The notes: generated from the sequence alone by a model not told the origin. A stretch of 64,000 nucleotides of DNA from Polaribacter atrinae (GCF_038023995.1 NZ_CP150660.1:432501-496500); one strand, 5' to 3'. Positions 26,078 to 35,095 are shown, numbered from the stretch's first letter. Translations and numbers: made by a program.

Positions 26078-27514
26078 ATGAAATCACCTTTTTATTTAAC
26101 AAAAGAAGAAATGAAATCTTATGGTTATAAGATTGTAGATATTATAGTAGACCATTACAAAGAAGAAGAAAAGAAAAAGCCCGTAATTAAAGCTTCTAGA
26201 AAAGAAATGGATTCAATTTTCTTAACAGAAGCTCCAGATAATGCAACTGATGCAGATGAAGTTTTAAATTTTGTGGTAGACAATGTGTTACCTAATAGCA
26301 ATATATCTACGCATCCTAAATCTTTTTCTTTTGTGCCAGGTCCAAGTAACTTTATAAGTACTATGGCAGATTCTTTAGCAACAGGTTTTAATATTTTTTC
26401 TGGTGGATGGATAGTTTCACCCGCAGCTGCAGAGTTAGAAATTGTTACCTTAAACTGGTTGTTAAAAATGTTTCACTTCCCTGTTACTAAAGGTGGCGGA
26501 ATTTTTACAAGTGGTGGTTCTATGGCTAATTTAACTGCATTAACTACAGCAAGAAGAGTAAAATGCGGCGATGATTTTTCTAAAGCCGTAATTTATTTAT
26601 CAGACCAAGCACATTCTTCAAACATTAAGGCTATTAGAGTTTTAGGTTTTAAGAGAGAACAAATAAAAATAATTCCGACAGATTTAGAGTTTAAGTTTAG
26701 CATGAATAAACTTAAAAATGAGATTGCAAGAGATCAATTAGAAGGAAAAAAACCATTTTGCATTATTGCATCAGCAGGTACTACTAATACTGGTACTGTA
26801 GATCCTTTAGATGATTTAGCGGATATTTGTGAAAAAGAAAATCTTTGGTTTCATATTGATGGTGCGTATGGTGCCGCAGCAATTTTATCTAAAAAAGGAA
26901 GCCGAATTTTACGCGGAATAGAACGTGCCGATTCTTTAACTGTAGACCCTCATAAATGGTTTTTTCAGCCGTATGAAATTGGTTGTTTATTAGTAAAAGA
27001 TGCCTCTTGGTTAAGCAATACGTTTAGTGAAAAACCAGAGTATTTAAGAGATATAGAAGGGAATGAATCTGAAATTAATTTTTATGACTACGGAATTCAA
27101 TTAACAAGAAGGTTTAGAGCTTTAAAGTTTTATATGTCTATTAAAACGTATGGTTTAAATGCGTTTAAAAAGGCAATTACCTATAATATAGATTTAGCAG
27201 ATAAAACAGAAGATATCCTTAGAAAAAGTAAAAATTGGGAAATTGTTTCTCCTGCTACTTTAGCAATTATCAATTTTAGATATAATCCGTTAAATAAAGA
27301 TTTAACAGAAGAAGAAGTAGACAAATTAAACCAAGAAATTTCTACAAGAGTCGTAGATTCTAGAGAAGCATTTTTAGTAACTACTGTTTTACAAAGTCAG
27401 GTAGTAATTAGAATGTGTTTAATTAACCCAAAAACAACTTTAAAGCATGTTACAGATACTTTAGATCAATGTGAAGTATTTGCTAAACAGGTTCTTTTAG
27501 AGTGGCAAAAGTAG
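26078..27514 (+). CDS. Group II PLP-dependent amino acid decarboxylase
   Basis: 478 residues of the aromatic-L-amino-acid / diaminobutyrate decarboxylase group. It has the substrate region FNIFSGGWIVSPAAAELE, FTSGGSMANLTALTTAR, the PLP-binding HIDGAYGAAA, and the Schiff-base lysine in DPHKWFFQPYE. It would release CO2 from an amino acid, but the substrate is not determinable by eye. Its last 32 bp overlap the 3' end of the convergent membrane-protein gene, which is unusual for unrelated genes. It is the one member of the region without a clear link to nitrogen oxides. Confidence 0.85.
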   Translation: MKSPFYLTKEEMKSYGYKIVDIIVDHYKEEEKKKPVIKASRKEMDSIFLTEAPDNATDADEVLNFVVDNVLPNSNISTHPKSFSFVPGPSNFISTMADSLATGFNIFSGGWIVSPAAAELEIVTLNWLLKMFHFPVTKGGGIFTSGGSMANLTALTTARRVKCGDDFSKAVIYLSDQAHSSNIKAIRVLGFKREQIKIIPTDLEFKFSMNKLKNEIARDQLEGKKPFCIIASAGTTNTGTVDPLDDLADICEKENLWFHIDGAYGAAAILSKKGSRILRGIERADSLTVDPHKWFFQPYEIGCLLVKDASWLSNTFSEKPEYLRDIEGNESEINFYDYGIQLTRRFRALKFYMSIKTYGLNAFKKAITYNIDLADKTEDILRKSKNWEIVSPATLAIINFRYNPLNKDLTEEEVDKLNQEISTRVVDSREAFLVTTVLQSQVVIRMCLINPKTTLKHVTDTLDQCEVFAKQVLLEWQK

Positions 27515-28703
27515 GTTTTATATTAGCAATAAATAATCCTAAAACACCAATTGGCATCAATGCAGATATTAGCACTAAAATGGTATAATAATTATTGATG
27601 ATTGATAATTGCTGCCAATTGCAAAAGCCTTTATAAAAAATTAAAATTTCAGAAAGTATAAAACCAGTCAAATAAATTAATATCCATTTTTTAGGAATGG
27701 TTATTAATTTATTTTGATGTAAAAAAAAGAAAACACTTAGACTTATAATTCCTAAAAAGACGAGGTGTAAATAGCCTATTACAAAATCTTTTATTTGATA
27801 AGATAAGATTGCAAAATACGGAATTGCAGTAATTGTTTGCATTATTATTTTTAAACAAAATAACACAAAAATAAAGATGCATAATTTAAAGAAAAATCGA
27901 CTTATTTTATTCTTTAAAATGGTCTTTTGATCTTTTATTATTGCATAAAATTGAATTAAAGAAAAGGTTTGAGTAATAACTCCTAATGTAGCTAATATAT
28001 AGATGGTTACAGGTGGTTCTATCCATAGAAAAGATAATGCTAAAGTAAAGATACAACTAAACACCATCAACCTAAAAAAAACAGTAATTTTTTTCTTAAA
28101 AATAATACTATTATTTTTTTCTAAAAAGTGAAAAAATAATCCCAATAAACAGAAGATAAACCATCCATTGTATTGAAAATGTAGATAGAAATAAATGGCA
28201 TTTTTATACCAGTGAGATGTACTGCCTAAAGTATTCATAATAATTCCTAAAGCCCAAGGACCAATACTAGAAACAATCATAAATAGAAGAGATGCGTTTA
28301 TAAATTTTAAAGCATAACTGTCTTTATTCAAATTGTTATTTTTCCTGAAAAAAACATAAAACCAATAGGAACAAATTAAAAATAAGGTAGAAAAAATTAT
28401 AGAAAATAAAGCATACCCAGTTATAGGAAAACTAATAAGCATACCCACAATAGTAATCTGAGTACAAACAAACAATGTGGTGTACTTTTTTTTTGCTGCT
28501 TCATTAATAAATAAATAAAAAATTAGGGTTGTTAAGCCCATATATACCCATCCTAAAAGCGCTACATGAGAGTGCGTGTGCACCATAAACTTATAGTTAA
28601 CGTTGATGTCTAAGATTGGAAAAAGACGTAATAAAATGCCTAAAGAAGCAGCTATTAAAAAATAGGAAAGTGCTACGTAACTTTGTATTTTGGCTTTTAT
28701 CAT
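27483..28703 (-). CDS. Polytopic membrane protein resembling heme-copper oxidase subunit I
   Basis: 406 residues with about 11-12 membrane helices. Conserved-looking histidines sit in helices, as in heme ligation: HTHSHVALLGW (His42, 44, 46), YLHFQYNGWF in the middle and GYLHLVFLG near the C-terminus. The first motif recalls the low-spin heme/NorB-CcoN helix 2, but the protein is shorter than a catalytic subunit I and the paired CuB histidines are not obvious. It is two bases downstream of an Rrf2 regulator and lies beside nirK, so a heme-linked role in nitric oxide handling is plausible. NnrS-like function is an alternative. Confidence 0.65.
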   Translation of the reverse strand: MIKAKIQSYVALSYFLIAASLGILLRLFPILDINVNYKFMVHTHSHVALLGWVYMGLTTLIFYLFINEAAKKKYTTLFVCTQITIVGMLISFPITGYALFSIIFSTLFLICSYWFYVFFRKNNNLNKDSYALKFINASLLFMIVSSIGPWALGIIMNTLGSTSHWYKNAIYFYLHFQYNGWFIFCLLGLFFHFLEKNNSIIFKKKITVFFRLMVFSCIFTLALSFLWIEPPVTIYILATLGVITQTFSLIQFYAIIKDQKTILKNKISRFFFKLCIFIFVLFCLKIIMQTITAIPYFAILSYQIKDFVIGYLHLVFLGIISLSVFFFLHQNKLITIPKKWILIYLTGFILSEILIFYKGFCNWQQLSIINNYYTILVLISALMPIGVLGLFIANIKPTFATLKEPV

Positions 28704-28705
28704 TA

Positions 28706-29140
28706 TTATAAAGTGTTTATAATATTATTATTTTCTACATATTCAATAGACATTTCTAAAATAGTTTTCTTTTTTAATTTAGAAATTAATTTATCTTTAA
28801 AAGGCACATATAAATGATGAACAACACAAGGATTTTTAGAACTACATTCTAATTGACCTAAGTAGCATTCATTAAATTTTTCTACCCCATCTATACATTC
28901 TATAATATCAAATAGAGAGTTTTTTTCATCTTTTTTAGTAAGATAAAATCCTCCGTGAGGGCCTTTTACAGAACTAATTATATTTTTTTTAGTCAATTCT
29001 TGTAATGTTTTTGCTAAAAAAGGTGCTGGCATTTTTAAATCATCTGCAATCTTTTTAGATCCTATTTTATTGTTTTCACTGGCTTTTTCGGTAAGATAGA
29101 GTACTGCTCTAATGGCATATTTACTTGAATTAGATAACAT
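28706..29140 (-). CDS. Rrf2-family regulator, NsrR-like, copy 1
   Basis: 144 residues: winged helix (SSKYAIRAVLYLTEKA; KGPHGGFYL) plus the three-cysteine Fe-S loop CYLGQLECSSKNPC (Cys92, Cys99, Cys105). Rrf2 proteins with this spacing, such as NsrR, hold an iron-sulfur cluster and lose DNA affinity when it reacts with nitric oxide. It forms an operon with the heme-copper-like membrane gene (2-bp gap). An AAAGATA(AAAG)TATCTTT palindrome lies 24-41 bp upstream of its start, as expected for autorepression. The Cys positions are identical in the second copy at 52124. Confidence 0.88.
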   Translation of the reverse strand: MLSNSSKYAIRAVLYLTEKASENNKIGSKKIADDLKMPAPFLAKTLQELTKKNIISSVKGPHGGFYLTKKDEKNSLFDIIECIDGVEKFNECYLGQLECSSKNPCVVHHLYVPFKDKLISKLKKKTILEMSIEYVENNNIINTL

Positions 29141-29163
29141 TTTTTATTTTTTTGCTAAATTAT

Positions 29164-29181
29164 AAAGATAAAAGTATCTTT
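29164..29181. promoter_or_regulatory. Rrf2/NsrR-like operator upstream of the rrf2 operon
   Basis: The 18-bp palindrome AAAGATAAAAGTATCTTT (7-bp arms AAAGATA/TATCTTT, four-base centre) resembles NsrR-type sites. It lies in the region shared by the divergent rrf2 operon and nirK, next to the CRP/FNR-type site. Confidence 0.65.
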
Positions 29182-29186
29182 TAGTA

Positions 29187-29229
29187 TGATAAATATCATT
29201 TATTTTTTAAACGAACAGTAATAATTTTG
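29187..29229 (+). promoter_or_regulatory. CRP/FNR-type operator and promoter of the nirK operon
   Basis: TGATAAATATCA (29187-29198) precedes TAATTTTG (29222-29229). The palindrome centre is 36.5 bp from the final G of the -7 element, the same as at ric1, the fasciclin gene and the porin. No TTG is found at -33. Confidence 0.75.
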
Positions 29230-29286
29230 TTTTACAATAAAAGATAAAAGAGTCTTCTATTTTAACCATAACTAAAATCAAAAAAA

Positions 29287-30741
29287 ATGAAATTCTTAAA
29301 ATCAGCATGTGTGTTATTAGCAGGAAGTTTACTGTTATTAAACTGTAAAAGTGAAATCAAAGAAGAAGTAGCAATAAAAGACACTTCAACTATCTACATT
29401 AAAGGTACAATGGACGCAGAATTAACTTCGCCACCATTTGTACCAGCTCCAATAGGAAACAGATCAGCTAAAAAATTATTGGTGAACATGGAAATTCTTG
29501 AAAAAGAAGGAACTATGACAGATGGTGTACAATATGTTTATTGGACTTTTGGCGGTACTGTACCAGGTAGTTTTATAAGAACTAGAGTAGGAGATGAAAT
29601 AGAATTTACTTTATCCAATCACCCAGATAACAAACTACCACATAATATAGATTTACATGCAGTAACGGGCCCTGGTGGTGGAGCAGAATCTTCATTTGTA
29701 GCACCAGGACATGAAAAAACGTTTTCTTTTAAAGCATTAAACCCTGGTTTGTTTGTATATCACTGTGCTACAGCACCAGTAGGAATGCATATTGCAAACG
29801 GAATGTATGGTTTAATTTTAGTTGAACCAGAAGGAGGTTTGCCTAAAGTAGACAAGGAATATTACATTATGCAAGGTGATTTTTATACTAAGGGAGCAAC
29901 AGATGAAAAAGGTTTACAACCTTTTGACATGACAAAAGCAATTAAAGAAGATGCAGATTATGTGGTTTTTAACGGTAAGGTTGGTTCTTTAACTGGTGAT
30001 AATGCAATTACTGCAAATGTTGGTGAAACGGTTCGTTTATTTGTTGGTAATGGTGGTCCAAACCTAACTTCTTCTTTTCATGTTATTGGAGAAATTTTTG
30101 ACAATGTACATGTAGAAGGTGGAGATTTAATTAATACCAATGTTCAAACAACATCTATTCCTGCTGGTGGAGCGGCAATTGTAGATTTTAAAGTAGATGT
30201 TCCTGGCACATTTATCCTTGTAGATCACGCTATTTTTAGAGCTTTTAATAAGGGAGCATTAGGAATGTTGAAAGTATCTGGTGAAGAAAATAAAAAATTA
30301 TATTCTGGTGTAAAACAAGAAGGAATTTATCACCCAGAAGGGGGAACAATTCAAACAATGCCAGTAGATAAAAATAAAAAAGAAGTTGCCGTTACTACAG
30401 AAAAATCTTTAGCTAAAAAAATAGCAGATGGTAAGCAACTATATATGACTACTTGTTTTGCATGTCATCAAGGAGAAGGACAAGGTATTCCGAATGCATT
30501 TCCTCCATTGGCAAAATCAGATTATTTAAACGCAGATGTTAAAAGAGCAATTGGTATTGTTTTACATGGAAAAACAGGTGAAATTACAGTTAATGGTAAA
30601 AAATACAATAGTGTAATGACTAGACAAACATTAACTGAAGAGGAAGTTGCAGATGTTCTGACTTATGTATATAACTCTTGGGGAAATAATAAAACCAATG
30701 TTACTATAAGTGATGTTAAAGAAGTAAAAAATAGTCATTAA
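29287..30741 (+). CDS. nirK: Copper nitrite reductase with C-terminal cytochrome c
   Basis: Reduces nitrite to nitric oxide in the periplasm. Lipoprotein signal (LLNCKSE). Two cupredoxin domains: type 2 copper ligands in LPHNIDLHA (about residues 118-125), type 1 ligands in [10 protein letters not shown] (159-168), and the second-domain His in [11 protein letters not shown] class I cytochrome c domain follows, with CFACH at residues 390-394. The fusion gives the enzyme its own electron entry. It is the first gene of an operon with nirV, sco and ric2 and is probably activated through a TGATN4ATCA site. Confidence 0.95.
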   Translation: MKFLKSACVLLAGSLLLLNCKSEIKEEVAIKDTSTIYIKGTMDAELTSPPFVPAPIGNRSAKKLLVNMEILEKEGTMTDGVQYVYWTFGGTVPGSFIRTRVGDEIEFTLSNHPDNKLPHNIDLHAVTGPGGGAESSFVAPGHEKTFSFKALNPGLFVYHCATAPVGMHIANGMYGLILVEPEGGLPKVDKEYYIMQGDFYTKGATDEKGLQPFDMTKAIKEDADYVVFNGKVGSLTGDNAITANVGETVRLFVGNGGPNLTSSFHVIGEIFDNVHVEGGDLINTNVQTTSIPAGGAAIVDFKVDVPGTFILVDHAIFRAFNKGALGMLKVSGEENKKLYSGVKQEGIYHPEGGTIQTMPVDKNKKEVAVTTEKSLAKKIADGKQLYMTTCFACHQGEGQGIPNAFPPLAKSDYLNADVKRAIGIVLHGKTGEITVNGKKYNSVMTRQTLTEEEVADVLTYVYNSWGNNKTNVTISDVKEVKNSH

Positions 30742-30760
30742 TACTCTCAATATAAATGTT

Positions 30761-31528
30761 ATGAAAACGATTTTAAGATTGACAATTTGTTTAATCCTTT
30801 TAAATACAACTCATGCAAGTTGTCAATCTAAAATGGTACCAATTAAAGGAGGAGAATATATTCCTTTATATGGTAGAGATTCAGAAACAGTTAAAATTGA
30901 TGATTTTTTAATGGATGTTTATCCGGTTACCAATAAAGAATATGTAGCCTTTGTAAAGAAATATTCAAAATGGCAAAAAAGTAAAGTCATCAAATTATTT
31001 GCTGATGGAAGTTATTTACGAGAATGGAAATCTGATACTATTTTAAGTAAAAATCAAAAGGACAACTCACCTGTTACACAAGTATCTTGGTTTGCTGCAA
31101 AGGAATATTGTGAGTGTCAAGGAAAAAGACTCCCAACAGTAGATGAATGGGAATATGTAGCCATGGCAAATAAAACAATACCAGATGCTAGAAAGCAAAA
31201 AGAGTACAATGCATTTATTTTAAGTTGGTATGAAAAGCCAAAGACTTTCAATCAAACGATTGGATCTACATTTAAAAATTATTGGAAAGTATTTGATTTA
31301 CATGGCTTGGTTTGGGAATGGACTTCCGATTTTAATTCGGTATTAATTACAGGAGAATCTAGAAAAGATGTAGATACAGATAGTAATCTGTTTTGTGGAA
31401 GTGCAGCTGTAAATGCAACAGATTTAATGAACTACGCTGCTTTTATGAGATATGCAATTAGAGGAAGTTTAAAAGCAAAATACACTATGAAAAACTTAGG
31501 GTTTAGATGTGTGAAAAATGATAAATAA
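30761..31528 (+). CDS. nirV: NirV-like formylglycine-generating-enzyme-family protein
   Basis: 255 residues with a signal peptide (NTTHASCQ, possibly a lipoprotein) and an SUMF1/FGE fold: VPIKGGEYIPL, VYPVTNKEYVAFVKK, SPVTQVSWFAAKEYC, GKRLPTVDEWEYVA, GLVWEWTSDF, NLGFRCV. Proteins of this fold follow nirK in many denitrifiers as nirV, where their exact task is not settled. They lack sulfatase partners, so formylglycine formation is unlikely. It lies 19 bp after nirK in the same operon. Confidence 0.85.
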   Translation: MKTILRLTICLILLNTTHASCQSKMVPIKGGEYIPLYGRDSETVKIDDFLMDVYPVTNKEYVAFVKKYSKWQKSKVIKLFADGSYLREWKSDTILSKNQKDNSPVTQVSWFAAKEYCECQGKRLPTVDEWEYVAMANKTIPDARKQKEYNAFILSWYEKPKTFNQTIGSTFKNYWKVFDLHGLVWEWTSDFNSVLITGESRKDVDTDSNLFCGSAAVNATDLMNYAAFMRYAIRGSLKAKYTMKNLGFRCVKNDK

Positions 31529-31536
31529 TAGAAAAA

Positions 31537-32253
31537 ATGAAAACACTTAGATATATAATAGTATTGATTTGCACAGTTACTTTGTTTACCGCTTGCAACA
31601 CATCTAAAACTAAAGATAGTGGCAAAGTGGAGTACCAGTGTCCTATGAAATGTGAAGGAAGTAAAGTTTATTTAGAAGAAGGCTCTTGCCCTGTTTGTAA
31701 AATGGATTTACAGCCAACAACCAAAATTGTTAAAAAAGTATTATCTAATATTATTTCTGATAAGTCTATTTTTAACTTAACTTCTAAATGGAATACACAA
31801 AATGGTACTGAAATTCAGCTAGAAGAGCTAAAAGGTAAAACTTTGGTAATGGTAATGATTTATACAACTTGTAAAGCTGCTTGCCCAAGGTTAACTGCTG
31901 ATATGAGAAATATAGATGCTAAAATTCCAACCGAATTAAAAGAAGATGTAGAATTTGTTTTGGTAAGTATAGATCCAAAAAATGATACGCCAGAGAGGTT
32001 AAAAGAGTTTGCCGAAGAGAATTTTCTTACAGATAAAAATTGGACCTTATTACAAGGTACAGAAAGTGGTGTTAGAGAATTTGCAAATGTACTAGCGGTA
32101 AAATACAAACAAATTTCTCCTTTAGATTTTTCTCATTCTAACATTATAAGTGTTTTTAACCCAAACGGAGAATTAGTGCATCAACAAGAAGGATTAGGTG
32201 TTGATAATAAAGAAACGATTACAAAAATTATAGAAACTATAAAATCATATTAA
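31537..32253 (+). CDS. SCO1/SenC copper chaperone with heavy-metal-binding domain
   Basis: 238-residue lipoprotein (FTACNTSK). The N-terminal CPMKCEGSKVYLEEGSCPVCKMDL is a short metal-binding domain common in Bacteroidota copper proteins. It is followed by a SCO thioredoxin fold with copper ligands CKAAC (MIYTTCKAACPRL) and His in DFSHSNIISVF. SCO proteins deliver copper to oxidases or other copper enzymes. In this operon the probable client is NirK; delivery to the heme-copper-like protein at 27483 is an alternative. The ric gene starts one base downstream. Confidence 0.88.
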   Translation: MKTLRYIIVLICTVTLFTACNTSKTKDSGKVEYQCPMKCEGSKVYLEEGSCPVCKMDLQPTTKIVKKVLSNIISDKSIFNLTSKWNTQNGTEIQLEELKGKTLVMVMIYTTCKAACPRLTADMRNIDAKIPTELKEDVEFVLVSIDPKNDTPERLKEFAEENFLTDKNWTLLQGTESGVREFANVLAVKYKQISPLDFSHSNIISVFNPNGELVHQQEGLGVDNKETITKIIETIKSY

Positions 32254-32254
32254 A

Positions 32255-32977
32255 ATGAAAATCACAAAAGATAATACAGTAGCAGAAGTAGTAACATATA
32301 ATATTAAAACAGCAGATGTGTTTAAAAAACACGGTATAGATTTTTGTTGTGGAGGCGGAATAAGTATAGAAAAAGCATGTAAAAAACACAATGTTTCTTT
32401 TGAAGAAATGGAAAAAGAACTACAAAATATTAATACTCCAAGCACTAATGCATTTAATTATGATAGTTGGAAACTAGATTTCTTAGTAGATCATATCGTA
32501 AATATACATCATGCGTATGTTGAAGAAAGTACACCAATAATATTGCAATACGCAGCAAAAGTAGCAAAAGTTCATGGGCATCATTATACAGAAGTTATAA
32601 AAATTAATACTCTTTTTATTGCTGTAGCACAAGAATTAGCAGCACATTTAAAGAAAGAAGAATTGATTTTATTTCCGTTTATTAAAAAATTAGTAAGTGC
32701 AGATAAAGAAGGAATAAAAGTGAATCAACCTCATTTTGGAACCGTTAACAATCCAATTGCAATGATGGAAGAAGAGCATGAAAGTGCTGGAGATATCTTA
32801 AAAGAAATAAAACAACTTTCTAACAATTATACACCACCAGAAGGAGCTTGTAACACCTTTAAAGCACTGTATGCTAAGTTAGAAGAGTTTGAGCAAGATT
32901 TACACCAACACATACATTTAGAGAATAATATTTTATTTCCAAAAGCCATTCTTTTAGAAAAAAAGAATAAAGAATAA
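32255..32977 (+). CDS. ric: Iron-sulfur cluster repair di-iron protein (RIC/ScdA)
   Basis: 240 residues. The ScdA_N domain has the normal Cys pair (FKKHGIDFCCGGG, Cys31/32). The hemerythrin-like domain has ligand motifs NIHHAYVEE, AHLKKEELILFP, EEEHESAGD and HIHLENNILFP. RIC proteins repair clusters damaged by nitric oxide or peroxide, with the di-iron site as active centre. As the last gene of the nirK operon it would protect the cell from the nitric oxide that NirK makes. It is a clear paralogue of the gene at 25095 (which lacks the Cys pair). Confidence 0.93.
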   Translation: MKITKDNTVAEVVTYNIKTADVFKKHGIDFCCGGGISIEKACKKHNVSFEEMEKELQNINTPSTNAFNYDSWKLDFLVDHIVNIHHAYVEESTPIILQYAAKVAKVHGHHYTEVIKINTLFIAVAQELAAHLKKEELILFPFIKKLVSADKEGIKVNQPHFGTVNNPIAMMEEEHESAGDILKEIKQLSNNYTPPEGACNTFKALYAKLEEFEQDLHQHIHLENNILFPKAILLEKKNKE

Positions 32978-33051
32978 GAATACTTCATTTTAAATTAGAG
33001 TGTAAAAAACTGAGTGTTATTTGTTTAATACTTGGTTTTTTTCATTTCTAA

Positions 33052-33093
33052 TGATATTAATCATGTTTTCTGCAGACAGATACTTATACATTG
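33052..33093 (+). promoter_or_regulatory. CRP/FNR-type operator upstream of the 598-residue gene
   Basis: TGATATTAATCA (33052-33063) is a perfect member of the TGAYN4RTCA set. An imperfect -7 element, TACATTG, ends at 33093. The centre-to-G distance is 35.5 bp, one less than at the four other sites. Confidence 0.55.
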
Positions 33094-33132
33094 CAAGCTT
33101 AATTAAATTTAGTTAAACATTTAAATTAAACA

Positions 33133-34929
33133 ATGAAAAACGCACATTCATTTCACATTCCTGTTATGGGAATTGGTTTTACTATAGACTCTCCTTTAAA
33201 AGTAGCACAATTTGGTATTGATTCTGTTATCTCTTTGGTTGATGATATTTTAGTAGAAAAAATGCGAAAAATATACAGCGAAAAATTCGAAATTCCTTAT
33301 AAAGAAATTTCAGATAAAGTTGATGATTTTAGAGCAAAGAGAATTACCTCTTATTTAGATTTATTACATGACCAAACAGAAGAAAAGTTCAATCAATTAA
33401 AGAATATTACATCAGAAAAAAGTAAAGCTTTAATGGATTATATTCACATGTTACCAGAATATTCTTCATTAAAAAAAGACTTTTTAAAGTTGACTGAAGA
33501 AGGAGTCGACTTTTCTAAGATAAAAGATTGGGCTCATAAAAATTTATCAATGGGTAGTATTGATGTCAATATTATGACCAAAATTGATAAAGGAAATTAT
33601 GTTGATAATGAATTATTACCAATAGAATACAATGATGCACATGCTGCATTAAGAGGGTATTCTAATAGTAAATTATCTTCGTCAATAATCCTTTCTGCAG
33701 GTATGAACCCTAGGTTATATACCTATATGAGTAATTTTGATGATTTTTTTCCTGATGTAAACGGAAACATTAAAAAGAAGATTATTTTAAAAGTAAGTGA
33801 TTATAGATCTGCATTTATTCAAGGTAAATTTTTGGCTAAAAAAGGGTTATGGGTTTCAGAATATAGAGTAGAGTCTGGTTTAAACTGTGGTGGTCATGCT
33901 TTTGCTACCGATGGTTTTTTAATGGGACCTGTTTTAAAAGAATTTAAAGAAAACAAGGCAACTTTAATAAGTGAAACTCAAGAATTAATGCTGCAGGCTT
34001 TAACAGAAGCTAACAAAGTAATACCAACCAAAGATTTAGAATTAAAAATAACAACGCAAGGTGGTGTTGGTACGGGAGAAGAACATTCTTTTTTATTAGA
34101 TGAATATCAACTAGATTCTGTAGGGTGGGGAAGTCCATTTTTACTGGTTCCAGAAGCAACAAGTGTCGATGAAAAGACAGTAGCACAATTAGCAAAAGCT
34201 AAAGAACAAGATTTGTATTTAAGCAACAGTTCTCCTTTAGGAGTTCCTTTTAATACACTAAAAGGAAATACAAAAGATGTGCAAAGACAAATGCTTATCG
34301 ATAAAGGAAGACCTGGTACTTCTTGCCCTAATAAATTTATTGCTTTAAATCATGAGTTTAAAGAAACGGGGTTATGTACTGCATCTAGAGAATATCAGCA
34401 TTTAAAACTGAAAGAAATTGATGCTTTAGAAATTTCATCAGAAGAAAAAGAAGAAAGAGTAAATAAAGTCACAGAAAAATCTTGTATTTGTGTTGGTTTA
34501 GGAACATCAACCTTAATTTTAAATAAATTGAGTACAAAAAAAGTAGGAGATGGTGTTTCTGTTTGTCCTGGACCTAATATGGCATATTATGATAAAATAA
34601 TGAGTCTACGAGATATCACAGACCATATTTATGATAGAAAAAACATGATCTCTAGAAAAGATAGACCTAATGTTTTTATGAAAGAATTATCTCTTTACAC
34701 TGCTCATTTACAAGATAAAGTAAATGAGATTAAAACTACTATTGATAAAAAACAATTGAGAACTTTAACGAAGTTTAAAAAGAATTTAGAAGCCGGAATT
34801 CAGTATTATAACGAATTATTTATAGCTAAAAAAGATACATTTATAGAAGAGAAAGAAACTCTTTTAGAAGCTCTTAAAATAGAACAACACAAACTTAATT
34901 TAATTGGTGTAGAAATTAATAATTTATAA
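33133..34929 (+). CDS. Unassigned 598-residue protein, NPD-like TIM-barrel flavoenzyme fold
   Basis: No characterised homologue comes to mind. Several pieces fit nitronate-monooxygenase/PfaD-like FMN barrels: HIPVMGIGFTIDSPLKVAQFG at the start; ESGLNCGGHAFATDG (Cys252), like the family's ExGGHxG; and TTQGGVGTGEEHSFLL...DSVGWGSPFLLVPEAT (from about residue 308), like the FMN-phosphate loop GGIG...GTRFLATPEA. The C-terminal third adds cysteines unusual for that family: GRPGTSCPNK, GLCTASREY, SCICVGLG (451/453) and VCPGPNMAYYDK, which could bind a cluster. No signal peptide, so cytoplasmic. A TGATN4ATCA site upstream puts it in the nirK regulon, and a terminator follows. The enzyme assignment is inference. 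Confidence 0.6.
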   Translation: MKNAHSFHIPVMGIGFTIDSPLKVAQFGIDSVISLVDDILVEKMRKIYSEKFEIPYKEISDKVDDFRAKRITSYLDLLHDQTEEKFNQLKNITSEKSKALMDYIHMLPEYSSLKKDFLKLTEEGVDFSKIKDWAHKNLSMGSIDVNIMTKIDKGNYVDNELLPIEYNDAHAALRGYSNSKLSSSIILSAGMNPRLYTYMSNFDDFFPDVNGNIKKKIILKVSDYRSAFIQGKFLAKKGLWVSEYRVESGLNCGGHAFATDGFLMGPVLKEFKENKATLISETQELMLQALTEANKVIPTKDLELKITTQGGVGTGEEHSFLLDEYQLDSVGWGSPFLLVPEATSVDEKTVAQLAKAKEQDLYLSNSSPLGVPFNTLKGNTKDVQRQMLIDKGRPGTSCPNKFIALNHEFKETGLCTASREYQHLKLKEIDALEISSEEKEERVNKVTEKSCICVGLGTSTLILNKLSTKKVGDGVSVCPGPNMAYYDKIMSLRDITDHIYDRKNMISRKDRPNVFMKELSLYTAHLQDKVNEIKTTIDKKQLRTLTKFKKNLEAGIQYYNELFIAKKDTFIEEKETLLEALKIEQHKLNLIGVEINNL

Positions 34930-34948
34930 CCAATAATATTATAACAAG

Positions 34949-34983
34949 AAAGCATCTTTTACATATAAAAGGTGCTTTTTTTT
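34949..34983 (+). terminator. Intrinsic terminator after the 598-residue gene
   Basis: The stem AAAGCATCTTTT/AAAAGGTGCTTT (one G-T pair) is followed by a T run. Confidence 0.85.
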
Positions 34984-35095
34984 ATGCTTAAAAATTAAAA
35001 TATTATATTTTATTTACCTTTTAAATATGTTGTTATTAATTGAATATATGTTTATTATCTCTTGATAATATAAAGGATAAAAAAGTCTTTAAATA

